41,689 nt of DNA from Candidatus Omnitrophota bacterium (GTDB lineage: Bacteria; Omnitrophota; Omnitrophia; Omnitrophales; Aquincolibacteriaceae). Of this stretch, positions 9,134-16,578 are shown in pieces (within the stretch, counting starts at the first letter, position 1; each line of letters opens with the position of its first letter). The notes beneath the pieces are model-generated. The model ran no database searches. It had not been told where the DNA came from and saw nothing but the letters and a program-made list of their open reading frames with translations. The DNA is taken from NCBI GenBank assembly GCA_016930235.1, contig JAFGHI010000029.1:1-41689 (forward strand), read 5' to 3'. Both the position numbers and the translations under genes were made by a program.

Positions 9134-10282
9134 TCAAATACAACGTTGATTGAGCGCATCCTCGTAGTACTTCATCATCTTTTCTGCAACCACCCTCAAA
9201 TCATGTTCCCGGACGGCTTTCTCGCGGCCCATTTTCCCCATTTGACGGCGTCTATCCTCATCCTCGAGGAGCGATACAACCGCCTCGGTTAACGCCTCGA
9301 CATCTTCAGGATCGACTAACAATCCCGTTTTTCCGTCCTCAACTATTTCGGGAATCCCTCCTACGCGAGTCGCAACAACTGCTGTTTCACAACACATGGC
9401 TTCGAGAATTGTGCACGGCGTATTGTCCCACCTTGATGGAACGACTAAAACCGATGCCCTTTGAAACCAAGGGATGGAACCCCTATGAAATATCTTGGGG
9501 ATCGTCATTGTACCTTCAGGAACATCCAGAGCCAAGGCTGCCACATCCAACTCCGATCCGCCGATTAAAGCAAAGGAAGATTTTGGAAAACGTGCTTTAA
9601 TTTTGGGTATCGCTTTCAGAAAAATATCCGCTCCTTTTCGTTTTTCAATCCGGCCCGCGAATAAAACAAGGGGGGGATCATCCTTGCGTCCTGAAGGCAC
9701 AAACAAATCGCTGTCAACAGAGATACCAATCTCCTTGATCGGATGCCTAAGAGCACAGCTACGTTGAATATAATCCCCCAAGAACCGGCTGGGAGAAGAA
9801 AGAGCGTGGGCCTTATTCATCGACCAGGTCAAAAGTTTTTTCTCTAAATGATCCGCAAACCTCATTTTCTCCCCCACAAACTTCCTCCACGTCCACTCCG
9901 TCGAGTGCAAACGCATCGTATAAGGAATCTGTTCGACCATGCTAGGCAACAAGAAAATTTCCAGGGCTTCGATAAGATCGAAACGATGTTTTTTATGCAA
10001 ACTCCGAACTTTGCTGCAGAAAGATCTGGAAAATTCCATATTTCGAAGAGCGGTCCCGACAGAGCCCCTCTTCAAGAGCGCGAGATAAACATAATAATGC
10101 CAAGGCTGGACAGGCGTTTCATAGACATGACATTTTCCGACATCCGTCCAGGGTTGGAATCTCTTTTCCTTTGTTACATACAGAAGAGAGACATCATGAC
10201 CTTGTTCGCTAAGGGTTTTAGCCAACATACACGTCGCAATCTCGCTCCCACCCCCAGGACAGACCGTGTAAAGTATATTCAT
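9134..10282 (-). CDS. GT4-type glycosyltransferase
   Basis: A two-domain GT-B glycosyltransferase of family GT4, 382 residues, probably cytoplasmic and transferring a sugar from a nucleotide donor. The N-terminus MNILYTVCPGGGSEIA is a glycine-rich acceptor-domain start. The second domain begins at PPLVLFAGRIEKRKGADIFL. The donor-site block follows as PSRWDNTPCTILEAM, with the retaining-type E-x7-E pattern in the ILEAM..AVVATRVGGIPEIV region. A GGAG site lies eight bases before the ATG. It sits between amrB and amrA with short gaps (46 and 26 bases), so co-transcription is likely. Acceptor and sugar cannot be read from sequence. Confidence 0.9.
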   Translation of the reverse strand: MNILYTVCPGGGSEIATCMLAKTLSEQGHDVSLLYVTKEKRFQPWTDVGKCHVYETPVQPWHYYVYLALLKRGSVGTALRNMEFSRSFCSKVRSLHKKHRFDLIEALEIFLLPSMVEQIPYTMRLHSTEWTWRKFVGEKMRFADHLEKKLLTWSMNKAHALSSPSRFLGDYIQRSCALRHPIKEIGISVDSDLFVPSGRKDDPPLVLFAGRIEKRKGADIFLKAIPKIKARFPKSSFALIGGSELDVAALALDVPEGTMTIPKIFHRGSIPWFQRASVLVVPSRWDNTPCTILEAMCCETAVVATRVGGIPEIVEDGKTGLLVDPEDVEALTEAVVSLLEDEDRRRQMGKMGREKAVREHDLRVVAEKMMKYYEDALNQRCI

Positions 10283-10328
10283 TTCCGTAACTCCGGAATA
10301 AAATCAGAAACTTGATTCGTCGATATCG

Positions 10329-11135
10329 TTAAGATTCAAAAACAAAACCAGCATAGCCTACAACCCGTTCATCATCCCCGGTCGCGTCAGCACTTGTGCG
10401 GTAATCGACAAGCGTCGCCCTTTTGATGCCCAGAACCGGACTCATCACAAGGAGCATATAAACAGGAACGATACCGCACATGGAGATATGATATTGTTTA
10501 ACTGCTTTGACTAAACCTTCCGCATCAAGATTTCCTATCGCACGCAGCGCATAAGCATCCTTCTTGCGGGTAGATTGATCCCGGTCAAAATGGCTCATAT
10601 CATTGGAAACAACCATCATAAAATTCACCCCCGATTGCATCAAAACTTCCCCTAACTCTCGGGCAACCTCGCGGATCTCGGAAAAATCATGGGCCCCAAC
10701 CGTCAAAGGGGCTATTTGAACCTTTGGATTTTTGATTTGTAGCATCGGGACAAGCACTTCAAGCGAATGTTCGGATGCATGAGCCTCAGGATCTTCTTGA
10801 ATGGAATCGACTTTGAGTATTTCGGTAGACAAATCGCTAGCAATGGGGACAGTCCCCAAAGGACTCTCCCATTCCCCTCGGGCATATAACGCAAAATCAG
10901 CCCCAACCCCATGATGATTGGGCCCCATAAGAACAACTCTCTCGGGGATATTCACACGCGCTAATGTTAAGCAGGCCGTCTTGCCCGAATAAACATAACC
11001 GGCATGAGGCAAAATCACGGCACGCGCAGGGATCACTTCTTCAGAAGATTTTAGATAGGGCTCACAAAACTCCTGAATACTCAGCGCATCGGAAGGATAG
11101 AAACTACCGGCTACAACAGGTTTTCGAATCAACAT
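10329..11135 (-). CDS. amrB: AmmeMemoRadiSam system protein B (Memo-like)
   Basis: A member of the MEMO1 family, related in fold to class III extradiol dioxygenases; the bacterial role is unknown. The protein is 268 residues. Family metal-site residues are visible: His44 in ILPHAGYVYSG, His74/75 in MGPNHHG, and a Cys in SMCGIVPVY. The NDMSHFDRDQSTRKKD segment is also typical. It starts 29 bases after the rpsU stop and is followed by the glycosyltransferase and amrA. In many genomes amrA, amrB and the radical SAM gene amrS are adjacent; here only two of the three are present within view. Confidence 0.92.
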   Translation of the reverse strand: MLIRKPVVAGSFYPSDALSIQEFCEPYLKSSEEVIPARAVILPHAGYVYSGKTACLTLARVNIPERVVLMGPNHHGVGADFALYARGEWESPLGTVPIASDLSTEILKVDSIQEDPEAHASEHSLEVLVPMLQIKNPKVQIAPLTVGAHDFSEIREVARELGEVLMQSGVNFMMVVSNDMSHFDRDQSTRKKDAYALRAIGNLDAEGLVKAVKQYHISMCGIVPVYMLLVMSPVLGIKRATLVDYRTSADATGDDERVVGYAGFVFES

Positions 11136-11164
11136 GGGTCCATCCTGAAATGGTCCAGGGGATT

Positions 11165-11347
11165 CTATTTCCTCTTTTTGACCGAAGACTTTGCGGCTCT
11201 CTGTTTACGCCGTCTTTTTTGGCAGGGTTTCTCGTAATGCTTCCGGGCTTTGAGCGTCTTCATAATCCCTTCACGCTCGATCTTCTTCTTTAAACGCTTT
11301 AACGCCCGTTCGAGAGGTTCATTAGCGCCGACCTCAATTCTAACCAC
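11165..11347 (-). CDS. rpsU: Small ribosomal subunit protein bS21, GTG start
   Basis: A 60-residue, strongly basic protein with the bS21 pattern: VRIEVGANEPLERALKRLKK, then the RKHYEKP segment and a lysine/arginine tail. It binds the 30S subunit near the anti-Shine-Dalgarno end of 16S rRNA and aids initiation. The frame opens with GTG at 11345-11347; no in-frame ATG exists upstream that would restore more family sequence. It is the first gene after a near-consensus promoter and may head the whole minus-strand run down to recO. Confidence 0.93.
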   Translation of the reverse strand: MVRIEVGANEPLERALKRLKKKIEREGIMKTLKARKHYEKPCQKRRRKQRAAKSSVKKRK

Positions 11348-11397
11348 GCTTCCACATCCCTTCTTCTTGATATCTTAAGATTGGAAAAACGAAGGGT

Positions 11398-11425
11398 ATT
11401 ATACGTTATTCCTCCTTGGGGTCAA
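11398..11425 (-). promoter_or_regulatory. Strong sigma-70-type promoter for rpsU and genes downstream
   Basis: On the minus strand, TTGACC (11420-11425) and TATAAT (11398-11403) are separated by 16 bases. Both hexamers are consensus or one base off. The rpsU GTG lies about 50 bases downstream of the -10. The spacer contains AAGGAGGAATAA, whose resemblance to a ribosome site is probably coincidental. Confidence 0.8.
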
Positions 11426-11512
11426 GGCATGAGATCATCCGTGTGATTTCGACGGATCAAACACCACGAAAATTTCAAAAGTCAAATCTCAAAAAACATA
11501 TCCGTTTGGGAC

Positions 11513-11541
11513 TTGCAGGCTCGGGTGTTATTCCCTAGAAT
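11513..11541 (+). promoter_or_regulatory. Promoter for comF, likely leaderless
   Basis: TTGCAG (11513-11518) and TAGAAT (11536-11541) are spaced by 17 bases. The comF ATG begins seven bases after the -10 hexamer, exactly where transcription would be expected to start, and no Shine-Dalgarno sequence lies between. This suggests a leaderless transcript. Confidence 0.6.
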
Positions 11542-11547
11542 ACGGCG

Positions 11548-12246
11548 ATGATTACCGCCAGTACCGTAAGCGACTATCAAGAAGCATTTTTGAGGCTCTT
11601 TTATCCTTCCTATTGCGGATTGTGCGGAACCTTCCTTGAAATCCATGAGAAACATTTATGCCGTACCTGCTTGGACCAAGTTGCAAGCCGCCGTCATTTG
11701 CAGGAGGAAACCCTTTTAACAAAACGCTATCCTCCGCTGAAAGAGGCCTGGGCCCTCTATCCTTATGAAGGCCCCATTCGGGATATCTTAAAGGCGGTTA
11801 AATTTCAGAAAAAAAGGTGGCTCCTGCATGTTTTTAATGAAGCTATCGACGAATGGTGCCAATCGGTCCTCGGGGAAACATCTTACGATTGTTTGATTCC
11901 TATTCCGCTGAGCCGGAAGAGAAATCTTGAAAGAGAATTTAACCAGGCTGAGATTATAGCCGGCAAGATTTCCCGAATCACGGGAATCCCCGTTGTCAGG
12001 AATCTTCTCGCAAAGAAATTCTCAAGTCATCCTCAAAGCGACCTTGGACGCGAAGAACGCCTTGCTAATGTCTGGAATTCCTTTAAAATGACAGCCAAAA
12101 GGAAATATCCAGCAAAGTCCGTTCTCCTAGTTGACGATATTTTAACGACTGGAGCGACCGCACAAGAAGCGGCCGAATGCCTCCAAGCGGAAGGAATACG
12201 GCATATCGGGTTCTTGGCGTTAGCCCATACCGAAATGGAATCATGA
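11548..12246 (+). CDS. comF: ComF-family phosphoribosyltransferase-like protein
   Basis: ComF proteins act in natural transformation in some bacteria, but the family is widespread and often of unknown role. The protein is 232 residues. An N-terminal zinc-ribbon-like cysteine set (CGLCGTFLEIHEKHLCRTC) is followed by the typical YEGPIRDILKAVKFQ motif, and the type I phosphoribosyltransferase PRPP loop VLLVDDILTTGATA lies near residue 190. The ATG at 11548 is the only start that keeps the zinc ribbon. The stop overlaps the next gene's start as ATGA. No other competence genes are in view, so a DNA-uptake role is unproven. Confidence 0.92.
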   Translation: MITASTVSDYQEAFLRLFYPSYCGLCGTFLEIHEKHLCRTCLDQVASRRHLQEETLLTKRYPPLKEAWALYPYEGPIRDILKAVKFQKKRWLLHVFNEAIDEWCQSVLGETSYDCLIPIPLSRKRNLEREFNQAEIIAGKISRITGIPVVRNLLAKKFSSHPQSDLGREERLANVWNSFKMTAKRKYPAKSVLLVDDILTTGATAQEAAECLQAEGIRHIGFLALAHTEMES

Positions 12247-13340
12247 AAGTCTTAGACCGTTACATTATTCGAGAGCTTTTTGTTCCGATCCTCTACTGCA
12301 GCGTTATCCTTGTCTTTTTAATTCTGATCGCAGATCTCTTTGACAACCTGGATGAGCTCTTAAGGTATTCCACCCCGACAAGGATTATCGCGCAATACTA
12401 CATGGCGCTTATCCCCCAATCGTTTGTCGAGATCATCGCCTGGGCTTCCTGGCTCGGGACGGTCTTTTTACTTGTAAATTTGGGGTTTCACAATGAAATC
12501 ACGGCGATGAAAACAGCGGGTCTCAAGATTACCACGATTATCCGCCCCATCCTTTTCCTTGGTTTCCTGATCGGAATCTTCACCTTTCTGATCGTCGACC
12601 GAATTGTCCCCCGGACATCACAAACGGCGGATGAATTAAGGGAAATTTATATCGAAAAGAAAAAAGATGAGCGGTTCGAACAGGTTCTGAATAACGTTAC
12701 CTTTTACTCCAAAGGCAACCAGCTTTACTACTTTCGGGTCTATCATAAAGAAACCGGAACCGCAGACAATATCATTGCTCTTTGGCTTCCCGACCAAACG
12801 CGCCGCTTCGGCCGGAAAATTGTAGCCAGAAACGCCCGGTGGACACAGGTGGGTTGGGAACTTGACGGAATCACCGAATACCGGATGGACGAACGCGGAA
12901 GGATTCTCGGTGAACCTCGCACCTATGGGAAAAAGTTGTTCCCGGAAATGGAATTCTCTCCGGCAGACTTAACCGCTGCGTCAAGCAAGACATCCTCATT
13001 AACCTATAAGGAACTTAAAAATTGGATCGGTAAACTCGAGGAAAACGGAGTTGATGTCCGCTCGGAGTATGTGGACCTTCACTATCGTCTGGCCGCCCCC
13101 TGGCAAGGACTCGTGATGATGCTGTTGACCATCCCTCTTCTCGCAAAAAACACCCAGCGAAAAGCTATTGCCCTTCACGTTCTTGTCTGTGTCGGCATTG
13201 TTTTTGTTTATCAAGTTTCAGGGGCCATCGGTGTGGCGCTAGGAAAAGCGAGCAAACTTTTTCCCTTCGTGAGCGCCTGGGCCGGCAATATTATCTTTTC
13301 GGTCGGTGCCCTCATGCACCTTGACCGGGCCAATCACTGA
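12243..13340 (+). CDS. LptF/LptG-family permease (lipopolysaccharide export)
   Basis: LptF and LptG are the inner-membrane permease subunits of the LptB2FG transporter that extracts lipopolysaccharide toward the outer membrane. The protein is 365 residues from the ATG at 12243. It has the family layout: MKVLDRYIIRELFVPIL and a first hydrophobic helix, further helices to about residue 125, an extracytoplasmic beta-rich region (about 130-275), and C-terminal helices including PWQGLVMMLLTIPLLAK. The ATG overlaps the comF stop as ATGA; a longer frame inside comF adds non-family residues. Which of F or G it is cannot be told, and no partner gene follows. Confidence 0.92.
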   Translation: MKVLDRYIIRELFVPILYCSVILVFLILIADLFDNLDELLRYSTPTRIIAQYYMALIPQSFVEIIAWASWLGTVFLLVNLGFHNEITAMKTAGLKITTIIRPILFLGFLIGIFTFLIVDRIVPRTSQTADELREIYIEKKKDERFEQVLNNVTFYSKGNQLYYFRVYHKETGTADNIIALWLPDQTRRFGRKIVARNARWTQVGWELDGITEYRMDERGRILGEPRTYGKKLFPEMEFSPADLTAASSKTSSLTYKELKNWIGKLEENGVDVRSEYVDLHYRLAAPWQGLVMMLLTIPLLAKNTQRKAIALHVLVCVGIVFVYQVSGAIGVALGKASKLFPFVSAWAGNIIFSVGALMHLDRANH

Positions 13341-13346
13341 AAACAG

Positions 13347-13524
13347 CATTTAGCATGTAGGATATAGGATGTAGAAAAATCATTTTTAAAAACCCCTTTG
13401 ATTCCGCATCATCGTTCATCCATCCAGCTGCTATCCAATAAAAAAAGGTGACGGCATTTCTCCCGTCACCTTTTTCGCTTTTCTATATCCCATATTCTAC
13501 ATACTACATGCTATATGCTACATG
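13347..13524. repeat. Two facing heptanucleotide repeat sets around a terminator
   Basis: At 13347-13374 there are four units (CATTTAG, CATGTAG, GATATAG, GATGTAG). At 13483-13524 there are six units of the reverse-complement vocabulary (CTATATC, CCATATT, CTACATA, CTACATG and so on). The common form is NATNTAG. Because the sets are inverted to each other, they could pair and extend the terminator hairpin that lies between them. Confidence 0.8.
13442..13475. terminator. Bidirectional rho-independent terminator
   Basis: A perfect 13-base stem (AAAAAGGTGACGG at 13442-13454 pairs with 13463-13475) with an eight-base loop carries T-runs on both strands. It lies between the convergent permease gene and cyclophilin gene and can stop both transcripts. 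Confidence 0.9.
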
Positions 13525-13555
13525 CTTGCCCGCCATGTTTTGGGCGGGCTATAGG

Positions 13556-14185
13556 CTACTCGATAATCGTTACGCTCTTCATCACGACATCTTCAAGGGG
13601 TTTGTCCCGGTTGTCCCGCTTGACATTCGCGATGGTTGTCACGATATCCAACCCTTCCGTCACCCGGCCGAAAATGGTATGCCGGTCATCCAGCCAGGGT
13701 GTTGGAACTTCCGTAATAAAAAACTGACTTCCATTGGTATTCGGCCCCGAATTGGCCATGGAAATAACTCCAGGCTGGTCATGGCGCAGTTTAGGAGAAA
13801 ATTCATCTTCAAACGCATAACCCGGTCCGCCCCGTCCCGTCCCTGTCGGATCTCCGGTTTGGATCATAAAACCAGGTATCACACGATGGAAAATGAGCCC
13901 GTTATAAAAGCCTTCCTTAGATAATTTGACAAAATTTTCAACGGTCTTGGGTGCTTCTGAGGGATAAAGATCCGCCGAAATAACACCTTGGGATGTTTCA
14001 ATCTTAATTTTCACGATTTTGTTTTCAACCTCCTCTTTGGCTTCCTCTGCCGCAGTTTGTTCGGCCATCTTCACGGCCTCTAGTTTCTGTTTCTGGTCCA
14101 TGACAGACTCGAGCTCAAGATCTGCTTGAGGAACGGACTCGCAACCTGTCAAAATTAAAAGAGCAATCAGCCAACACATTCTCAT
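13556..14185 (-). CDS. Lipoprotein cyclophilin-type peptidyl-prolyl isomerase
   Basis: Catalyses cis-trans isomerisation of prolyl bonds, probably in the periplasm as a membrane-anchored lipoprotein. The 209-residue protein starts [15 protein letters not shown], a short signal with a lipobox ending at Cys15. A charged, helical spacer (about 20-55) follows, then the cyclophilin domain with the signatures [32 protein letters not shown] and HTIFGRV. The residues usually forming the active site (Arg and Phe of [11 protein letters not shown]) are present. A GGGAGG site eight bases before the ATG supports the start. It is the last gene of the glgC operon, ending before the bidirectional terminator. 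Confidence 0.93.
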   Translation of the reverse strand: MRMCWLIALLILTGCESVPQADLELESVMDQKQKLEAVKMAEQTAAEEAKEEVENKIVKIKIETSQGVISADLYPSEAPKTVENFVKLSKEGFYNGLIFHRVIPGFMIQTGDPTGTGRGGPGYAFEDEFSPKLRHDQPGVISMANSGPNTNGSQFFITEVPTPWLDDRHTIFGRVTEGLDIVTTIANVKRDNRDKPLEDVVMKSVTIIE

Positions 14186-14200
14186 CGGACATTCCCTCCC

Positions 14201-14578
14201 TTAGATAGTTTCTAGATCTTCCTGTAAATCCCGGATCTCTTCATTCCAAGACGGCGGTGAAACATTCTTATCTTGAGTTTGCTCCATATCAGGAATTTGA
14301 ATCACACGGTCGAGATGAGGTATCCTGGGCATACTCCCCAAACTTGCCGACAACCCCTGGAATTGAAGCGCAATCTCTTTTTCCCTTTTTTGCTTTTCTG
14401 ATAATTCAAGCCCTTGGGGCTCATCACCAACAACTTGAGCCGGAGAACAAAGGAATAAAGAAACAAATCCCGCCATACAAAGACAAAGAACGTTTCGCCT
14501 AAATTTTTGTCCCGCTCGCGATAGAAGCCCCTTTCGGGACAATAACGATCCCATCACGGATATGATAATTTTCCCCAT
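14201..14578 (-). CDS. Small exported protein of unknown function
   Basis: Not recognised as a known family. The readable core is a hydrophobic segment (VLCLCMAGFVSLFLCSPAQ) preceded by a basic KFRR, so a signal peptide is likely, followed by about 75 residues of charged, proline-containing sequence ending in DLQEDLETI. The start is uncertain. The ATG at 14578 has AGGA five bases upstream but overlaps the end of glgC by 80 bases. An ATG at 14554 also lies inside glgC. An ATG at 14476 avoids the overlap but loses the basic n-region and has no ribosome site. The gene ends 15 bases before the cyclophilin start. Confidence 0.55.
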   Translation of the reverse strand: MGKIIISVMGSLLSRKGLLSRAGQKFRRNVLCLCMAGFVSLFLCSPAQVVGDEPQGLELSEKQKREKEIALQFQGLSASLGSMPRIPHLDRVIQIPDMEQTQDKNVSPPSWNEEIRDLQEDLETI

Positions 14579-15761
14579 CTTCTTCCTGTAACTGCTTGAT
14601 ATTGGAGATTTCAACATCGTCGCCGATACGAACATTTTTATCCAAAATGCAATTTTGAATGCAGCAATTTTTCCCGATCCCCATGGCCTTCATCCCTGCC
14701 GGCCGGGCAGCTTCATAGAAATCATTTCCCATCAGAACGCTTTTTTTAATAACGGTCCCTTCCCGGATGACCGACCTCAACCCTACAACCGAATCAGTAA
14801 TGGTCGCACCTTCCAGGATACACCCTTCGGGAATCAAAACATTATTCAGTTTTGAATCAATAACCTTGGAAGGCGGCAGGAAACGGGGCCGCGTGAAAAT
14901 CCGGCGAGTGACTTCCAGGAAATTAAAGGAGGGTTTTGGTTTCGTCAGCTCAATATTGGCTTCGTAAAAAGACCCGATCGTTCCGATATCACGCCAGTAA
15001 TCGTTGAAGATATACCCGTAAACACGATGTTTGGCAATGGCTTTGGGGATAATTTCTCTCCCGAAATCAGCCTCATTCCCTGAAAGGACTTCGATTAGAC
15101 TCTCAGCCCTAAAGACATAAATCCCCATCGAAGCAAGGTATAAATCCTTCTTCTCATCCACCCCGAAAGCCTTCCGCATTGTCACCGGTATGCCGAAAGA
15201 CCGTATATTTTCTTTGGCTGAAGGTTTTTCCCGGAAAGCTGCGATTTGACCGTTTGCCTGAAGCTGCATAATCCCGAAATGGCTGACGATACGCTTGGGA
15301 ACCGGAACCGTCGCGATGGTAACATCAGCGCCCTTTTCCTCATGAAATTTGATGATCTCGCGGTAGTCCATCCGGTAAAGATGATCCCCTGAAAGGATCA
15401 GCATCGTATCATTCAAATCCATCCGGTAATGGGACATATGCTTCCTGACCGCATCGGCGGTACCTTGAAACCAGTCTGTATTGGAAAGTGTTTGTTCGGC
15501 CGCCAAAAGCTCCACGCTTGTCTGATTGAAGGATTCGTAGGGATAGGTGCGGTGAATATGGCGATGTAGCGACGTCGAATTAAATTGCGTGAGGACAAAT
15601 ATCCTCCGGAATCCCGAATTGATGGCATTCGAAATAGGGATATCAACCAGCCGGTATTTTCCCCCGATCGGGACCGCCGGTTTGGAGCGGTAACTGGTCA
15701 GCGGGAAAAGTCTTTTTCCCTGTCCCCCGCCCATAATCAAGGTGATCACCTGCCCGTTCAT
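14499..15761 (-). CDS. glgC: Glucose-1-phosphate adenylyltransferase
   Basis: Makes ADP-glucose from ATP and glucose-1-phosphate, the committed step of bacterial glycogen synthesis. The protein is 420 residues, normal length. The N-terminus has the nucleotide-binding loop MGGGQGKRLFPLT and the SKPAVPIGGKYRLVDIPISN block typical of GlgC. LSGDHLYRMDY carries the catalytic aspartate, and the C-terminal left-handed helix repeats (GCILEGATITDSVVGLRSVI) form the allosteric domain. The start overlaps the stop of the upstream 104-residue gene as ATGA. No other glg gene lies nearby; the neighbours are signalling proteins instead. Confidence 0.96.
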   Translation of the reverse strand: MNGQVITLIMGGGQGKRLFPLTSYRSKPAVPIGGKYRLVDIPISNAINSGFRRIFVLTQFNSTSLHRHIHRTYPYESFNQTSVELLAAEQTLSNTDWFQGTADAVRKHMSHYRMDLNDTMLILSGDHLYRMDYREIIKFHEEKGADVTIATVPVPKRIVSHFGIMQLQANGQIAAFREKPSAKENIRSFGIPVTMRKAFGVDEKKDLYLASMGIYVFRAESLIEVLSGNEADFGREIIPKAIAKHRVYGYIFNDYWRDIGTIGSFYEANIELTKPKPSFNFLEVTRRIFTRPRFLPPSKVIDSKLNNVLIPEGCILEGATITDSVVGLRSVIREGTVIKKSVLMGNDFYEAARPAGMKAMGIGKNCCIQNCILDKNVRIGDDVEISNIKQLQEEDGENYHIRDGIVIVPKGASIASGTKI

Positions 15762-16072
15762 AATTCATCGCTCCGGCTCTTTAGGAAATCGATTTTTTGA
15801 AAATGCTTCCAGAGGACTTCGCGAAACGTGTCATTCTCTTCCATGAGGACCTCAAGACGCCTTCTTAATCTCCGGACAAATTTTTCCTCGCTCGGGACTT
15901 TTTCTTTGTTCAGAAAAAGGTCCAATCGTTCCACATACTGGCTGATCACACGGGCATTCTGGGTAATCTGACGTTTCAAAATCGTCACTTCTTCGTCCGT
16001 CAGATCCGGCGACTCATGATCCAGTTTGGTTGAAACGGGTTTTGGAAGTTCGTACCCTAAATGAAAAATCAT
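15758..16072 (-). CDS. Small coiled-coil protein of unknown function
   Basis: A 104-residue protein not matched to a known family. It is highly charged and helical: the stretch from about 25 to 95 (EEVTILKRQI ... RRLEVLMEENDTFREVL) has hydrophobic spacing suggesting a coiled coil or helical hairpin. No membrane segment or signal peptide is visible. It overlaps both neighbours by ATGA junctions (the receiver-like gene upstream and glgC downstream), strong evidence that it is real and co-translated. A role as an adaptor between the signalling proteins and GlgC is possible but only a guess. Confidence 0.75.
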   Translation of the reverse strand: MIFHLGYELPKPVSTKLDHESPDLTDEEVTILKRQITQNARVISQYVERLDLFLNKEKVPSEEKFVRRLRRRLEVLMEENDTFREVLWKHFQKIDFLKSRSDEL

Positions 16073-16575
16073 TTTCCGTGCCTCATCAAGATATCATGTA
16101 ATGTCCGAATAAATTCTGTCTTACCCAAAACCCGGTCACAGCCGGCCCTTTGGGCTTCTTCTTTTAACGCTGATTTGCCCTGAGAAACAAAACCAACCGT
16201 CGGAATCCTTCTTAAAGTTTCGCGATCGGCCATCGCCTTCACTAACTTGTAGGCCTCTTGCTCCTTGGCATCCCAATCCAGAATGATAAGACCCGGCCGC
16301 GTCTGTTCCGCACAGGTTAACAGCGTTTCAGCTTCATCCAAAATCTTCACCGGCAAGTGAAGATTTTTGGCAGCCTGTACCAACCGGGTCGCCATTCCCA
16401 TATCCGCCAGGAGCGCCAAAACACCTCCTTGGGGAGCACTTCCGCCGGGAGAAGACCTGATTTTATCATCGGCAAAATAAAAGGAATCCTGATTCGCCAG
16501 GGGACCTCCCTTCACCGTTTGATCTTCTTTTAACATCTGGGTTGCAAGCTTATCTTGGTTTAAGACCCATTGCAA
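16069..16575 (-). CDS. Degenerate response-regulator receiver-domain protein
   Basis: A 168-residue protein whose C-terminal two thirds follow the CheY-like receiver pattern. The phosphate-acceptor aspartate is likely D100 in GLIILDWD, the Ser/Thr switch residue is S131 in VGFVSQG, and the conserved lysine is K152 in GKTEF. The acidic pair expected after the first strand is weak (LLADMG), so Mg2+ binding and phosphorylation are doubtful. About 50 N-terminal residues are low-complexity. The frame opens with TTG at 16575, three bases past the upstream stop; an ATG at 16536 is the alternative. It overlaps the next gene as ATGA. Confidence 0.72.
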   Translation of the reverse strand: MQWVLNQDKLATQMLKEDQTVKGGPLANQDSFYFADDKIRSSPGGSAPQGGVLALLADMGMATRLVQAAKNLHLPVKILDEAETLLTCAEQTRPGLIILDWDAKEQEAYKLVKAMADRETLRRIPTVGFVSQGKSALKEEAQRAGCDRVLGKTEFIRTLHDILMRHGK

Positions 16576-16578
16576 GCC

